DNA of 64,000 nucleotides from Hanleya hanleyi (lineage: Eukaryota; Mollusca; Polyplacophora; Lepidopleurida; Hanleyidae): NCBI GenBank assembly GCA_036873755.1, contig JAVTVY010018797.1, positions 1 through 64,000 on the forward strand, in the 5' to 3' direction. Position 1 is the first letter of the stretch. Each line of letters starts with the position of its first letter. Both the position numbers and the translations under genes were made by a program. Below the pieces are notes generated by a model. The model saw only the letters and a list, made by a program, of their open reading frames with translations, was not told the origin of the DNA and ran no database searches. This document shows positions 49,798 through 60,515 of this stretch, in pieces.

Positions 49798-52458
49798 TGG
49801 CTTTCATCCATGCCGAGTCGTGTCCTTCTACCAACAGTGAATTTGATTTATGGACCGTCCCACCTACTCAGACCAGTGCCGAAGAGGGTCAGTGGGTGGA
49901 ACATCTGCATTACAGCCACAGGCCCCATTGAATTCACCATCACCAACGCAGATACGACCTACCTGGATTTAGCCCATACGTACCTATATGTGAAAGCTAA
50001 AATCACCAATAAAGATGGGACAGTCCTGAAAGCAGAGGCACCCGTGGGTCCAGTGAATCTCTGGCTTCATTCGCTATTCCAGCAAGTGGATATAGCCCTG
50101 AGTGATAAACTGGTGAGCGCTTCGACGAACACGTACCCGTACCGAGCCTACATCGAAACACTGTTATCCTACGGGCGTGACGCTAAAAAGTCGTATTTGA
50201 CAGCCCCGTTGTTCTACCGAGATACCCCAGGCAACATGGAAGCGAGTCCTGATAATGCCGGCTATACGGAGAGAGTGGATGCCATAGCAGAGAGTCACTC
50301 GGTCGATATGATGGGACGTCTGCATGCGGACTTATTCATGCAGGACCGTATAGTCGTAATACCCGGTTTATATATATTATTGTCACTGAGAATGGCGTAC
50401 TATCACATCGACTCTGTGGCTATCAGATCGGCGGCTATCATATATTATTGTCAATGAGAATGGTGTACTATCACATCGACTCTGTGGCTATCAGATCGGC
50501 GGCTATCATATACTATTGTCAATGAGAATGGTGTACTATCACATCGAACCTGCGGCTATCAGATCGGCGGCTATAATATATTATTGTCAATGAGAATGGT
50601 GTACTATCACATCGAACCTGCGGCTATCAGATCGGCGGCTATCATATACTATTGTCAGTGAGAATGGTGTACTATCACACCGGCTCTGTGCCTATCAGAT
50701 CGGCGGCTATCATATATTATTGTCAATGAGAATGGTGTACTATCACATCGAACCTGCGGCTATCAGATCGGCGGCTATCATATATTATTGTCAATGAGAA
50801 TGGTGTACTATCACATCGAACCTGCGGCTATCAGATCGGCGGCTATCATATATTATTGTCAATGAGAATGGTGTACTATCACATCGAACCTGCGGCTATC
50901 AGATCGGCGGCTATCATATACTATTGTCAGTGAGAATGGTGTACTATCACACCGGCTCTGTGCCTATCAGATCGGCGGCTATCATATATTATTGTCAATG
51001 AGAATGGTGTACTATCACATCGAACCTGTGGCTATCAGATCGGCGGCTATCATATATTATTGTCAATGAGAATGGCGTACTATCACATCGACTCTGTGGC
51101 TATCAGATCGGCGGCTATCATATATTATTGTCAGTGAGAATGGTGTACTATCACATCGAACCTGCGGCTATCAGATCGGCGGCTATCATATACTATTGTC
51201 AGTGAGAATGGTGTACTATCACACCGGCTCTGTGCCTATCAGATCGGCGGCTATCATACACTATTGTCAGTGAGAATGGCGTACTATCACACCGGCTCTG
51301 TGCCTACCAGATCGGCGGCTATCATATATTATTGTCATTGAGAATGATGTACTATCACATCGACTCTGTGACTATCAGATCGACGGCTATCATATATTAT
51401 TGTCAATGAGAATGGTGTACTAGCACACCGGCTCTGTGGCTATCAGATCGGCGGCTATGATATATTATTGTCAATGAGAATGGTGTACTATCACACCGGC
51501 TCTGTGGCTATCAGATCGGCGGCTATCATATATTATTGTCAATGAGAATGGTGTACTATCACATCGAACCTGCGGCTATCAGATCGACGGCTATCATATA
51601 TTATTGTCAATGAGAATGGCGTACTATCACACCGGCTCTGTGGCTATCAGATCGGCGGCTATTATATATTATTGTCAATGAGAATGGTGTACTAGCACAC
51701 GGGCTCTGTGCCTATCAGATCGGCGGCTATCATATATTATATTGTACCTGTCAAAATACGACTAGTGCGCGCAACGCCTGCGTTTGCCTTGATGGCCCCG
51801 AATGAGGACCTCGAGTATAACATTGTCATCCAAGAGGCAAGTCTGTTTGTACGCAAAGTGAAACCCAGCCCAGGTGTACAGTTGGGGCACATCAGAGCCT
51901 TGGAGAAAAAACCCAGCCCAGTACCCGATTCGACGAGTACAGACCAAGGTCTTTTCCGTTCCTAAAGGCAATATGATTGTCAATCAAGAAAACCTGTTCC
52001 TGGGGGATTTGCCCAAGCGTTTAACCCTAGCCTGTGTGGAGAACGTGAGTTATAATGGGACTCTCTCGAGGAATCCGTTCAACCTAAAAGCGTTCAACAT
52101 CAATTTCGTGGCCCTGCATGTGGATGGCCAACAGGTACCGGCACGCCCCTTACAACCTAACTTTGGAACGGACAATTACATCCGGAGCTATCTGAACCTC
52201 TTCACAGCAACTGGCCAAATCAACCAAGACGAGGGAAATATGATCAGTCGAGACGATTTCGGCAGAGGGTACACATTGTTCTGTTTCGATCTGACTCCCA
52301 CCTTAGACAACGATCATCAGCTGAGTCTCATCAAGAAAGGCAACTTACGCTTCGGGACACCTTTACCGAAAACCATCAATGTGATCTGCTACGCTGAGTT
52401 TGACAACATCATTCAAATCGATAAAAGCCGTAACGTGCTGTGTGACTTCGCCACCTAA
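49798..52458 (+). pseudogene. Major capsid protein gene, broken in three places
   Basis: Double jelly-roll hexon-like protein forming the capsid faces. The start is the ATG at 49798, with FDLWTVPPTQTS soon after as in the family. Lesion 1: frame change near 49905-49920, before GPIEFTI. The second frame carries NLWLHSLFQQVDIALSD and TNTYPYRAYIETLLSYG. Lesion 2: a 68-bp minisatellite splits the gene between about 50345 and 51740; the coding sequence resumes at PVKIRLVRA. Lesion 3: an A run near 51906-51911 is one base off, changing frame before AQYPIRRVQTKVFS. The rest runs to 52458 with YNGTLSRNPFNLK and FFGRGYTLF-type conserved blocks. It cannot make a full protein. Confidence 0.88.
50345..51742. 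repeat. 68-bp minisatellite inside capsid gene
   Basis: About twenty copies of a 68-base unit: GTGTACTATCACATCGAACC, TGCGGCTATCAGATCGGCGG, CTATCATATATTATTGTCAA, TGAGAATG. Variants alternate CATCGAACCTGCGG, CATCGACTCTGTGG and CACCGGCTCTGTGC. CTATCA occurs three times per unit. Because 68 is not a multiple of three, the frame cannot pass. The flanking capsid codons on both sides are conserved ones, so the array seems to be inserted, not to replace coding DNA. Confidence 0.95.
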
Positions 52459-52459
52459 C

Positions 52460-52933
52460 ATGGATACAGACCAGATAACCACGGTGCTGGAGACTGACCC
52501 AGGGACACGTAGGGTGTTTCAAGGAGTGTTCGCCCGAGACGTGTTCCCATTAGACCGTGTGTATCCGGCTGCTTACGTCCTGAACACAGACCCGATGGAT
52601 CGGCCCGGTCAACACTGGGTGGCCGTGTACTTGACAGAAGAGCAGGGTGAATACTTTGATCCGTACGGCCTACCACCCCTCCATCCCGATTTAACAGACT
52701 TCATGGATCAAGGCACAGAGACGTGGTGTTGGAATACTAAAACGTTGCAAAGCCTGGACAGTATGGTGTGCGGACAATATTGCTTGTTTTACCTGTACCA
52801 TCGATGCCGGGGAAGACCCTTATCTACCATCGTCCACATGTTTGACGAGTACCCCAAGGCCGAGGACCGAGATGTACTCGTCTATGACTGGGCCGCCCAT
52901 CATTTCAATGTACAAGTCCCGTTCTGGGCTTGA
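52460..52933 (+). CDS. Adenain-like cysteine protease
   Basis: 157 residues, intact. C5/Ulp1-like maturation protease that would process virion proteins. Catalytic residues by motif: H52 (GQHWVAVYL), D67 (EYFDPYG), Q97 (TLQSLDS) and C104 (MVCGQYCLFYL). The length is somewhat shorter than adenovirus protease, as in other Polintons. It starts one base after the capsid stop codon (TAACATG). The sequence around its stop (TTCTGGGCTTGAATTC) is repeated twice just downstream. Confidence 0.93.
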   Translation: MDTDQITTVLETDPGTRRVFQGVFARDVFPLDRVYPAAYVLNTDPMDRPGQHWVAVYLTEEQGEYFDPYGLPPLHPDLTDFMDQGTETWCWNTKTLQSLDSMVCGQYCLFYLYHRCRGRPLSTIVHMFDEYPKAEDRDVLVYDWAAHHFNVQVPFWA

Positions 52934-55499
52934 ATTCTTTCAATGTACATACGCCCCTGTTCTGGGCTTGAATTCTAGCAAGCCCCTTGTTCTGGGCTTC
53001 AGTTTTCACGTGGTTGTTCTCACGTTGTTGTTGTTCACTGAATAAAAAATGAGATCTCACCAAAAAAAAAAAAAAAAAAACCCTGTCTTGTGTGTTTTAT
53101 TCATAATGAATAAATGCCCAATGTGGAGATTCAGTCAAACTGAAATCAGTGGTGTAGGATGGGGCCAAAATGTAACCCATCAATGTTAGAATGCAAGCGC
53201 ACTATAGTAAAATAGAGAGAGCCAATGAAATCAACCCACAGACCAAGTACGTGTATTTGGTCTAGGTTTTTCATTGAGCTGCGTGTATACGGCGAGTGAA
53301 GACTCGTCCAACACGTATAGATTATGACTATAAGTTCTATGTATTTTTGAATATGGGAAAATTGGCTCTCCTTTCTTTTTTTTTTCTTTTTTCTCGACCT
53401 CTGATTGGTCCAGATGGAACTGCCTATCCTTCCCAGGTTCATTTACAATCCCCTTTTCTTTGACCTTCTGATCCGACATGCATCCGCGCGCACACTGCCG
53501 GTGATGACGCGCACTTCCGGAGAACGCGCGCACGCGCGCTGCGGCCGCGCCGGGCCGGGCCAGGGTGCGGGCCGTGAAAGTTGGAGGTCGTGTTTGAGCA
53601 TTCTGAAAAACCGGAAGTGACGTCATTTTTACACCCGGGTGAATTCACCTCAACCGGAAGTGACGTCACACGCACTTGCGCAGACCCACCCCACCACGTG
53701 AATGTTAGTCCAGCTGGATGCTCACCAACCTGGGCTTCACATGGATACCTCACTCGACCCCATAGGCCCATGAGGGGCTGGCCTAGACCCCAAAAACGTC
53801 TATGTCCATACCCTTGGGCTACCGCGCATGCGCAGAATGACCCTATGTCAATCCCACATCCACGCCATCAGACACTCCCTCACATAGGCTTCACATGGAT
53901 ACCTCACTCGATACAATCGGCCCATTAGAGGCTCGCCTGGATCTCAAAACGGCTATTTCGATAATATGGCCTGTCTGCGCATGCGCAGACTATTGAAAAC
54001 AAACAATACACTAGTCCAGTCCTTCACGAGAGCTTCAAAATAAGACCTCATTCTACCCAATCGGGCCACTAGAGGTGCATGTCTACCCCGTATGGATTTA
54101 TACATACGTTGGGCTAATATCCCAGTATATGAGTGTATATGGGTCTATATGGATCTATATACAAGCCTACCCGGTACTTTCATAGTTTTTTCCATCGTAT
54201 TCTACATGATCAACCTCATAGCTCATAGTAAAAGCCATAAAAAAAACGACCACCCCTATACCCCATACAGGCCAAATATAGCGGGACATCATCTTCGCCT
54301 GGGAATTGGTCTAGTCCGAGTTGTCTCCCTTGCATCAAAGCGTATAGATGGGGCTGAGGTTTATTATCCGGGAAACCGGGGAAATTGACCTTGGGCAGCC
54401 ATTTTTCTTAGCGTTTGTTACATAAAACAGACCTGTACGGAATATTTCCACTCTTTCAAATCATTCATACCCAACAAAATTATATCAAACTAATTCATGC
54501 ATTCAAATGTAAGTGCTTCATATACCGCGGAAGACCACATGAAGGTCGCACCGATGACGTTCGATGAACGTTCGTGATTTTCTTTGCTGGTGCAAACTGG
54601 ACAATAAATGCTCGACACTGGGGTGGCACTGTATCATAGACTGGCCGCAATATATGTATGTTGGTGTCCATGGCCAGGGTTGAGCTATTTGGTGTCAAAT
54701 GTCTGTGGAGCGGGTTCCCCGTGTTTTGTAAAATACGATCTGCCAAACTAGAAAAATAAAATTTTCCCCGCCCCGTTCCATTGAACACAGTGTTTCACGC
54801 TGACAGTTGTATTTTTGTCCTGTTGTGCCAAATAACCATATAACCAGCCATGTGACTGTGTTTCAGTGTATATACTTCCTAACCTTAGTTGGATTCGTCA
54901 TGAAATCATTTAGAAATAAGTAATTCGAGCACTTTTTGTGACATAGCAAAACGAAAATGACAGCCGTTTCCCTTTTCGCTGCGATGGTTTACACGAAAAA
55001 CCGACTCAGCTATAAAAATCCATATCTCCGTAAATATGAAATGTCCAAACTTTTTACGTCAAGACAATATTCTCTTATATGTGTACTTCCTATTTCCCGC
55101 AGGAATTTATGCAATATAAATTCTTTCCGCAATAAACTTACAATTTACTGGCAATGGTAACGAAATTCTCCGTCTCAATTTGAGCTTCTTGTACGTCGGC
55201 GGAACGCCAAGATCAAAGAGCGCGTGCTGCAACGTAGCAGAGCACGTGAGGGTCTAAATATAGATCGTTTGTTTACATATATCAGCTGATCGTGTCTGAT
55301 ATATAACAAACAATACCTTATAACAACAGTACTTTCCGTAATATCTGAATAGTTGATACTCGACCAAGAATTAATTATGACAGAAAAATTATCTCAGATA
55401 AATTTTCGCCCTATTCATAGAAGTATTATTTCCGTCACATCAATTTCTGTCACAGTACTTTTTCAAAAATTTCACCAATTCGCTCCGCGTGGGATTATA
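52934..55499 (+). other. Long noncoding spacer of the Polinton
   Basis: 2.6 kb without a gene. In order: repeats of the protease end; a poly(A) signal at 53041 followed by an A run; a 360-base module shared with the right end (52983-53343); a CpG-rich block with two GGAAGTGACGTCA (ETS plus CRE-like) sites near 53610 and 53657; spacer units with CCTCACTCGACCCCATAGG and GCGCATGCGCAG palindromes (53735-54080); blocks shared with the relic at 2.6-4.0 kb; then AT-rich DNA from 54400. Frames here show no domain. Confidence 0.6.
52983..53343 (+). repeat. 3' module, internal copy
   Basis: Nearly identical to 59974-60334. It starts in TGTTCTGGGCTTCAGTTTTCAC, includes AATAAA(A)n-GAGATCTCACC, CCCTGTCTTGTGTGTTTTAT and CCCAATGTGGAGATTCAG, and ends TATAAGTTCTATGTA. 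It follows the protease gene, and the other copy follows the polymerase gene. A shared polyadenylation/3'-end module is the simplest reading. Confidence 0.85.
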
Positions 55500-55775
55500 T
55501 GGCGGCTGTGGTTGGTGGGATGGAGGTGGTGGTGGGTTTAAGATGGCGGCTGTGGGATGGGTGGTGGGATGGAGGTGGTGGTGGGTTTAAGATGGCGGCT
55601 GTGGTTGGTGGGATGGAGGTGGTGGTGGGTTTAAGATGGCGGCTGTGGTTGGTGGGATGGAGGTGGTGGTGGGTTTAAGATGGCGGCTGTGGTTGGTGGG
55701 ATGGAGGTGGTGGTGGGTTTAAGATGGCGGCTGTGGTTGGTGGGATGGAGGTGGTGGTGGGTTTAAGATGGCGGA
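55498..55775 (+). repeat. 44-bp array with AAGATGGCGG (YY1-type) sites
   Basis: Units of GGCTGTGGTTGGTGGGATGG plus AGGTGGTGGTGGGTTTAAGATGGC carry AAGATGGCGG at 55540, 55589, 55633, 55677, 55721 and 55765, a spacing of 44 bases after the first 49. AAGATGGCGGC is the known YY1 consensus. The last site ends 15 bases before the TATA box at 55789. Likely upstream promoter elements of the polymerase gene. Confidence 0.85.
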
Positions 55776-55788
55776 TTGTAGAAAAACG

Positions 55789-55828
55789 TATAAAAGCAGG
55801 CGATTTTTAGGGGTGGGGTGTATTCATT
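55789..55828 (+). promoter_or_regulatory. DNA polymerase core promoter
   Basis: TATAAAAG at 55789, TTCATT at 55823 (A 37 bases from the box start), then about 85 bases with a TGCC repeat (CTGCCTGCCTGCCTGCCTG) before the ATG at 55912. Confidence 0.6.
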
Positions 55829-55911
55829 GCACTACCCTGCGGAGCACTCTGACTGACCTGACCTGACCAACCTGCCTGCCTGCCTGCCTGACTGACCACC
55901 AGCCTGCCTGT

Positions 55912-58900
55912 ATGAGACGTGGAGAAGATTTTCCCTGGGACCCAGCGGCACCTCCGGTTGAAGTTTTACCCCAAGACGAGCGTGTCAGTGAGATTTATCG
56001 ACGTCACTGGGTTACCATACACCATTGTTTTCACCGTGACCGTCGTCTATTGGACTTATATAATTTCCGGTTGGAAGAAAACATCCGTCTACGTAGCTAC
56101 GTGGAAGCTATCTTCAACGACCAAGATACAGCCTTCAAGTTAAATCTCACTTTTGGATACATCCTTCGCCATAAAGAGACAGGCCAGCTCCGTTATTATT
56201 ATCCCAGCAATAATACCCGGGTGTTTGACCAGCCATTCACCATTATCCATCGACCCTCTCTGGACACGGTACAGGAAAAATTAGAAAACTTGGATAGTTT
56301 GGAATGGATACGACAACAACGCCCCAACACAAAATGGCAAGTGGAGATGACAACCAATGTTACGTTTTACGTCACTAAAATGATCGATCACCCTATCGGC
56401 GCTCCCATTCATCTCCCGGACTGGTTGAAACACAGAGAAGGCATGTACGCTTTAGTAGGTGGAAGCAATGGGCCCTACACCGATCGGAAATGTTTATTCC
56501 GATGCCTGGCTATCCATCTCAACAAACTGCCACCCACATATTGCAATCGAATTGCCAGCAAATATTGGGAAGACTACTTACGTGAAAAGAACATGGAAAA
56601 ACAGCACTTCCGCGGGGTCCCGTTATCGCAGCTAGATGTGGTGGAAAATTTATTCCACGTCAACATTGTCGTATACAAATTAGAGCAACACGTGGATGAG
56701 GACAACAGTGACGCCCCACAACTCACCGCCCGACTCGTACAGCGTTCCGCGGGGAAATACGACACAACCATGACATTGAATTTGTACCACACGGACACGG
56801 GCGGGCATTTCTCGTACATCACGAACATCAACAGGTATGCCCAGTCCTACAGTTGTAATAAATGCCATCGCGTGTTTGACCAGTCTATTAACTTACACCG
56901 TCACGAGAAAACCTGTGACCAGACCACCAAACGAAAATTCCTCGGCGGCGTATTCCACAACACCCCGACCATCTTTGAAGACCTGGCAGATGAGGGTATT
57001 GACGTCCCCATGGACCACCGTTATTTCCCATACAGAGCGTGCTATGATTTTGAAGCCCTATTAGAACCCATGGAAAAGGTATCGGCTAAAACTCAATGGA
57101 CCCAGCATCACATTCCTTTGAGTGTGAGTATTCACACCAACGTACCCGGTTACGACACGGCCCCGGTGTGTTTCGTCTCTGACGGGGACCCCCATGAACT
57201 GATTACACGAATGATGGACTACCTTGAAACTCTCAGTCAAGTGAGTGCGGCACATCTCGCGTCGACTATCTACCGTGATGTATTAGCGGCACTTGATGCG
57301 CGTATTCCAACATTGGATGGGGAGGAGGAGGAGGACGATACCGATGACGAAGACGAAAGTGAGAAACGCAAACCACCGAAACCCTATGCGCAGAAACTGA
57401 AACTGCGTTTATTGGAATACATGAACCAATTACCCGTCCTTGGATTTAACTCGGGCCGATATGATTTGAACTTAATCAAAGAATTCTTGTACCCGTACCT
57501 CGCTAAAGCTGGGAATGTGAAATTCATTATTAAGAAGACCAACAATCACGTCGCTCTATCCACAACTTCACTCCGATTCTTAGATGTACGGAATTACCTG
57601 GCGCCGAATTACAGCTATGAACAGTGGGTGAAAGCGTACGACTGCGCGGAGAGGAAAAGTTGCTTTCCCTACAACTACATGACGAGTCTCGAGCGTCTGG
57701 ACGAAACCCAGTTACCACCCCAGGAGGCCTTTTACAACGATCTCAAAGGAGAAGCATTATCTACCACCCTGTATACCGAACTGCAACAGGTGTGGGTCCG
57801 TGAAGGAATGCGAACTCTCCGGGATTTTCTCATCTATTACAACAATTTGGATGTCATCCCTTTTCTGGAAGCTACCGACAAAATGTCCGCCTTCTACCGA
57901 GATATGGGTGTCGACGTATTCAAAGACTGTGTTAGCATTCCCGGTCTGACCCTGCGGTATCTGTTCCAGGATTTACCCACGTTCTTCGCTCTCGTGGATA
58001 AGAAAGACGCCGACATGTTTGACTGTTTGAAGGAAAATATCGTAGGTGGCCCCAGTATTATTTTCCATCGGTACCATAAGAAACAGCTGACCCATATCCG
58101 AGGAGAAAAATTGTGTGAGAAAATAATAGGATTCGACGCCAATGCCCTCTACCTATCGTGTTTGAGTAAACCCATGCCGGCCGGTCATTATACGCGGTGG
58201 CTCCCTGAGGGTGCAGCATTCAGAGCTCAACGATCTACGAAACATCAAGCAGAACAATGGTTGGATTGGGAAAGTCAGCGACGAGGCGTCACTATCCGTC
58301 ACCAAGCCAACCACACGGAAAAGCGAATTGGAGATAGGCGCCTTCCCGTGGACGGATTTGCTATCATCAATACAGTACCGACCGTGTTTCAATTTCACGG
58401 CTGTTATTGGCACGGTCATGAGTGTTCGTTCGCGGGAGGGCGCTATAACGAGCGCCGTGGACTGACCCCGGCCGCCTTACGTGAAGAAGTACAGCAGAAT
58501 CGAGATTACATTTGTGGACTGGGCTATGCCTATGAACAGCTATGGGAATGTGAATTCCACCACATGCAACTTCGTCAACCGGAGTTATACTCGTTCTTAC
58601 ACGCTCACGACCGAATACTGGATTATCGGACTGTTATCACCATGACCGACATCCTACGCACTGTTGAGACGGGAGACCTCTATGGATTCGTGGAATGTGA
58701 TCTGCACGCCCCTGACCACTTGAAAGACACGTTTGGTGAATGTCCACCCATCTTCAAAAACACCGAGGTGAGTCGAGATGATATCGGAGCCCATATGCGC
58801 ACACACGCTGAAGAACACGACTACCTAACGCGACCACAGCGTATGTTGATCGGCAGCATGTTTGGCGAAAAAATCTTGCTCGGTACCCCTCTGCTTCAGT

Positions 58901-59792
58901 GGTATATGCGGCACGGACTGGAAATTACGAAAATATACCAAGTCATAGAATTCACCCCCCAGGCTTGTTTTGAGAAGTTCGCGAACGACGTGACTACCGC
59001 CCGTCGCCAAGGAGACGCCGACCCCAGCAAAGCCATCATCGGGGAAACGATGAAATTACTTGGGAACAGCGGAAAACGGTAACGAACCAGGACCGTCACG
59101 TGACCGTGAACATTTGTACCACGAAACAAGCCCGCAAAAAAGTGAATTCGCCGCTATACCGACACATGGAGATGATTGACGACACCACCTACGAAGTGAC
59201 GTCAGCCAAAAAGACCATCACCTATAACCTGCCGCTCCAAATAGGATGTATGGTGTACCAGCTGGCCAAACTGCGAATGCTGGAATTCATATACGATTTC
59301 ATGGGCGTGTATTTCCACCAATCAGACTGGCAATTGATAGAAATGGATACCGACTCAGCATACATGGCCGTTTCCAACCCGGACTGGGAGTCACTCGTCA
59401 AACCAGAATTACGTGCACAATATGAGGCGGAACGGGACCAGTGGCTACCCCGACGCGACCACTACACCTACGACAAGCGGACACCCGGCCTGTTTAAACT
59501 AGAGTGGAGCGGTGATGCCATGATCGCCCTGTGTTCGAAAACTTACTTTTGTGACGGTGATGACAACAAATTCAGTTGTAAGGGGGTGAGTCGACGCGAC
59601 TCTAACATCAGCAAGGCTCTGTACCTGAATGTCCTCCAGAGCCAGGCCAGTGCGAGTGGCACTAACCGAGGTTTCCGTATCATCGACCACCAGATGCGCT
59701 CGTATACCCAGGAACGGGACGCCTTCACATACTTTTACCCCAAGCGCAAAGTCCTGCCCGATGGTGTGACTACAACCTATCTTGACATTTAG
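55912..59792 (+). pseudogene. Protein-primed DNA polymerase B with OTU-like domain, broken at motif B
   Basis: Family-B polymerase that would copy the element. First frame 55912-59082 (1056 codons): OTU-like cysteine protease motif DRKCLFR (D191, C194) with GHFSYI (H299); zinc finger C315/C318/H329/C335 region; acidic linker (about 470-484); exonuclease motifs DFEA (379-382), FNSGRYD (512-518) and YNNLD (643-647); motif A DANALY (742-747). Motif B begins at LLGNS and is then cut: relative to the family a few residues and the frame are lost near 59070, giving a stop. The C-terminal part continues in another frame from about 59072 to 59792, with motif C MDTDSAY and YDKRTPGLFKLEW. Inactive as it stands. 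Confidence 0.92.
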
Positions 59793-59973
59793 AGTGATAA
59801 ATACGAACACTGCGAATATTCCACTGGACTAAGGAACTGTTCTATAATTCAATTTGTATGGGTACCAAACGCCTTTGATATATATGTTCTATGAGTACTG
59901 ATGATATTGCACCGAATTAACTGTTGCATATAGGTTCAATAATTGTATGGGTACCAACCGCCTTTGATAAGGC

Positions 59974-60334
59974 ACCCCTGTTCTGGGCTTCAATTTTCAC
60001 ATGGTTGTTCTCACGTTGTTGTTGTTACTGAATAAAAACAAAATGAGATCTCACCAAAAAACCCTGTCTTGTGTGTTTTATTTATAATGAATCAATGCCC
60101 AATGTGGAGATTCAGTTAAACTGAAATCAGTGGTGTAGGATGGGGCCAAAATGTAACCCATCAATGTTAGAATGCGAGAGCACTATAGTAAAATAGAGAG
60201 AGCCAATGAAATCAGCCCACAGACCAAGTACGTGTTTTGGTCTAGGTTTGGAGCGGGCATTTCATTGAGGTGCGTGTATACGGTGAGTGAAGACTCGGCC
60301 AACACGTATAGTTGATGACTATAAGTTCTATGTA
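59974..60334 (+). repeat. 3' module, right-end copy
   Basis: Second copy of the 360-base module at 52983-53343, with AATAAA at 60031. It lies between the polymerase gene and the right terminus. The copies differ mainly in A-run length and a short insert (GGAGCGGGC, 60250). Confidence 0.85.
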
Positions 60335-60369
60335 GCGCGCTGCGGCCGGGGGAAACCCCCCAGCCAGGG

Positions 60370-60515
60370 TGTACATTCCGTGGGACTACTTTTCTGCCCG
60401 CGGAGGCAGACCACATCACCACCAGACCGCATCACCGCGGAGGAATACATGGAACTATTTTTGACCTGCAAAGGCTATCTATTGTCCCGGAACTATAGCC
60501 TAGACAGGTCAGTCA
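60370..60515 (+). repeat. Polinton right terminal repeat
   Basis: GGGACTACTTTTCTGCCCGC, GACCGCATCACCGCGGAGGA-ATACAT, CCGGAACTATAG and AGGTCAGTCATG correspond inverted to 43683-43860. Beyond 60515 the similarity fades. Confidence 0.8.

Larger units (their letters stand above)
43683..60515 (+). mobile_element. Polinton/Maverick element (adintovirus-like)
   Basis: About 16.8 kb between inverted termini, coding for integrase, packaging ATPase, two capsid proteins, adenain-like protease and protein-primed DNA polymerase B, the full diagnostic Polinton set. Every gene is on +. Twelve genes fall into three groups: 44.15-47.3 kb (two small proteins, integrase, membrane protein, ATPase), 47.45-52.9 kb (virion genes and protease) and 55.9-59.8 kb (polymerase). 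ATPase, major capsid gene and polymerase are broken, so this copy cannot complete a replication or virion cycle alone. Ends were placed by similarity of the two termini; target duplication was not resolved. Confidence 0.93.

Noticed and set aside
51708..51965. Separate gene starting inside the 68-bp array
   Set aside because: After the array it is simply the continuation of the major capsid coding sequence.
53231..53928. Frames of 98-131 codons in the Polinton spacer
   Set aside because: They cross the 3' module and regulatory-type repeats and show no conserved motif.
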